Below the pieces are notes generated by a model. It searched no databases, was not told the DNA's origin, and saw nothing but the letters and a program-made list of their open reading frames with translations. From an uncultured Pseudomonadota bacterium (lineage in GTDB: Bacteria; Pseudomonadota; Gammaproteobacteria; Burkholderiales; Rhodocyclaceae), in assembly GCA_946479855.1 (NCBI GenBank), contig CAMLHL010000050.1:1-21715 (forward strand): a DNA stretch of 21,715 bases. Direction: 5' to 3'. Both the position numbers and the translations under genes were made by a program. Below are positions 21,699 through 21,715 of this stretch, piece after piece; within the stretch, counting starts at the first letter, position 1; each line of letters begins with the position of its first letter.

Positions 21699-21715
21699 GC
21701 GTTTATTCTTCGCGG

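Overview
The window looks like chromosomal DNA of a Gram-negative betaproteobacterium. I infer the Rhodocyclales (Dechloromonas/Azonexus/Thauera-type) from the moderately high GC, the protein flavour and the style of the -24/-12 promoters, but no rRNA or other marker gene is present to prove it. Almost every gene belongs to one theme: oxidation of an alcohol in the periplasm by a pyrroloquinoline quinone (PQQ) enzyme, with the cofactor supply, cofactor import, electron transfer and regulation around it. I see no tRNA, rRNA, CRISPR array or intact insertion sequence.

Left part (1-5425, minus strand): the N-terminal 173 residues of an ExaC/AldB-type aldehyde dehydrogenase run off the left edge. 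Then come a small periplasmic cytochrome c, a NarL-type response regulator overlapping its MoxY-like histidine kinase, and a PQQ-dependent alcohol dehydrogenase. The dehydrogenase carries the Asp-Phe-Asp active-site motif that marks lanthanide-dependent enzymes. Intrinsic terminators follow the dehydrogenase and the cytochrome gene.

Middle part (5426-11312, plus strand): a divergent promoter region leads into three overlapping genes: a SoxYZ-like carrier, a quinoprotein-associated zinc metallohydrolase and a TonB protein. These are followed by a second MoxYX-like histidine kinase/response regulator pair and a prolyl aminopeptidase-like hydrolase.

Right part (11438-21715): pqqE is followed by a 32-residue membrane peptide, a membrane protein like the N-terminal domain of PuuD, a SerC-like aminotransferase lacking the usual substrate-phosphate motif, and a shortened PyrD-like protein. 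Two minus-strand genes, one FIST-like and one resembling the N-terminus of an ISL3 transposase, separate this block from pqqB-pqqC-pqqA-pqqD. The last gene, pqqU, is a close relative of E. coli YncD/PqqU, the outer-membrane PQQ importer.

The strongest new observation is regulatory. Four sites with sigma-54 (-24/-12) architecture lie in front of the aldehyde dehydrogenase, the alcohol dehydrogenase, the SoxYZ-like operon and pqqA. This suggests one RpoN regulon for substrate oxidation, aldehyde removal, the accessory relay and cofactor synthesis. pqqA also has a hairpin at the predicted 5' end of its mRNA and a hairpin-plus-U-tract just after its stop, which would favour a large excess of the PqqA precursor peptide. 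The most likely undescribed component is the pqqE-linked block of PuuD-like, SerC-like and PyrD-like genes; its function cannot be assigned from sequence alone.
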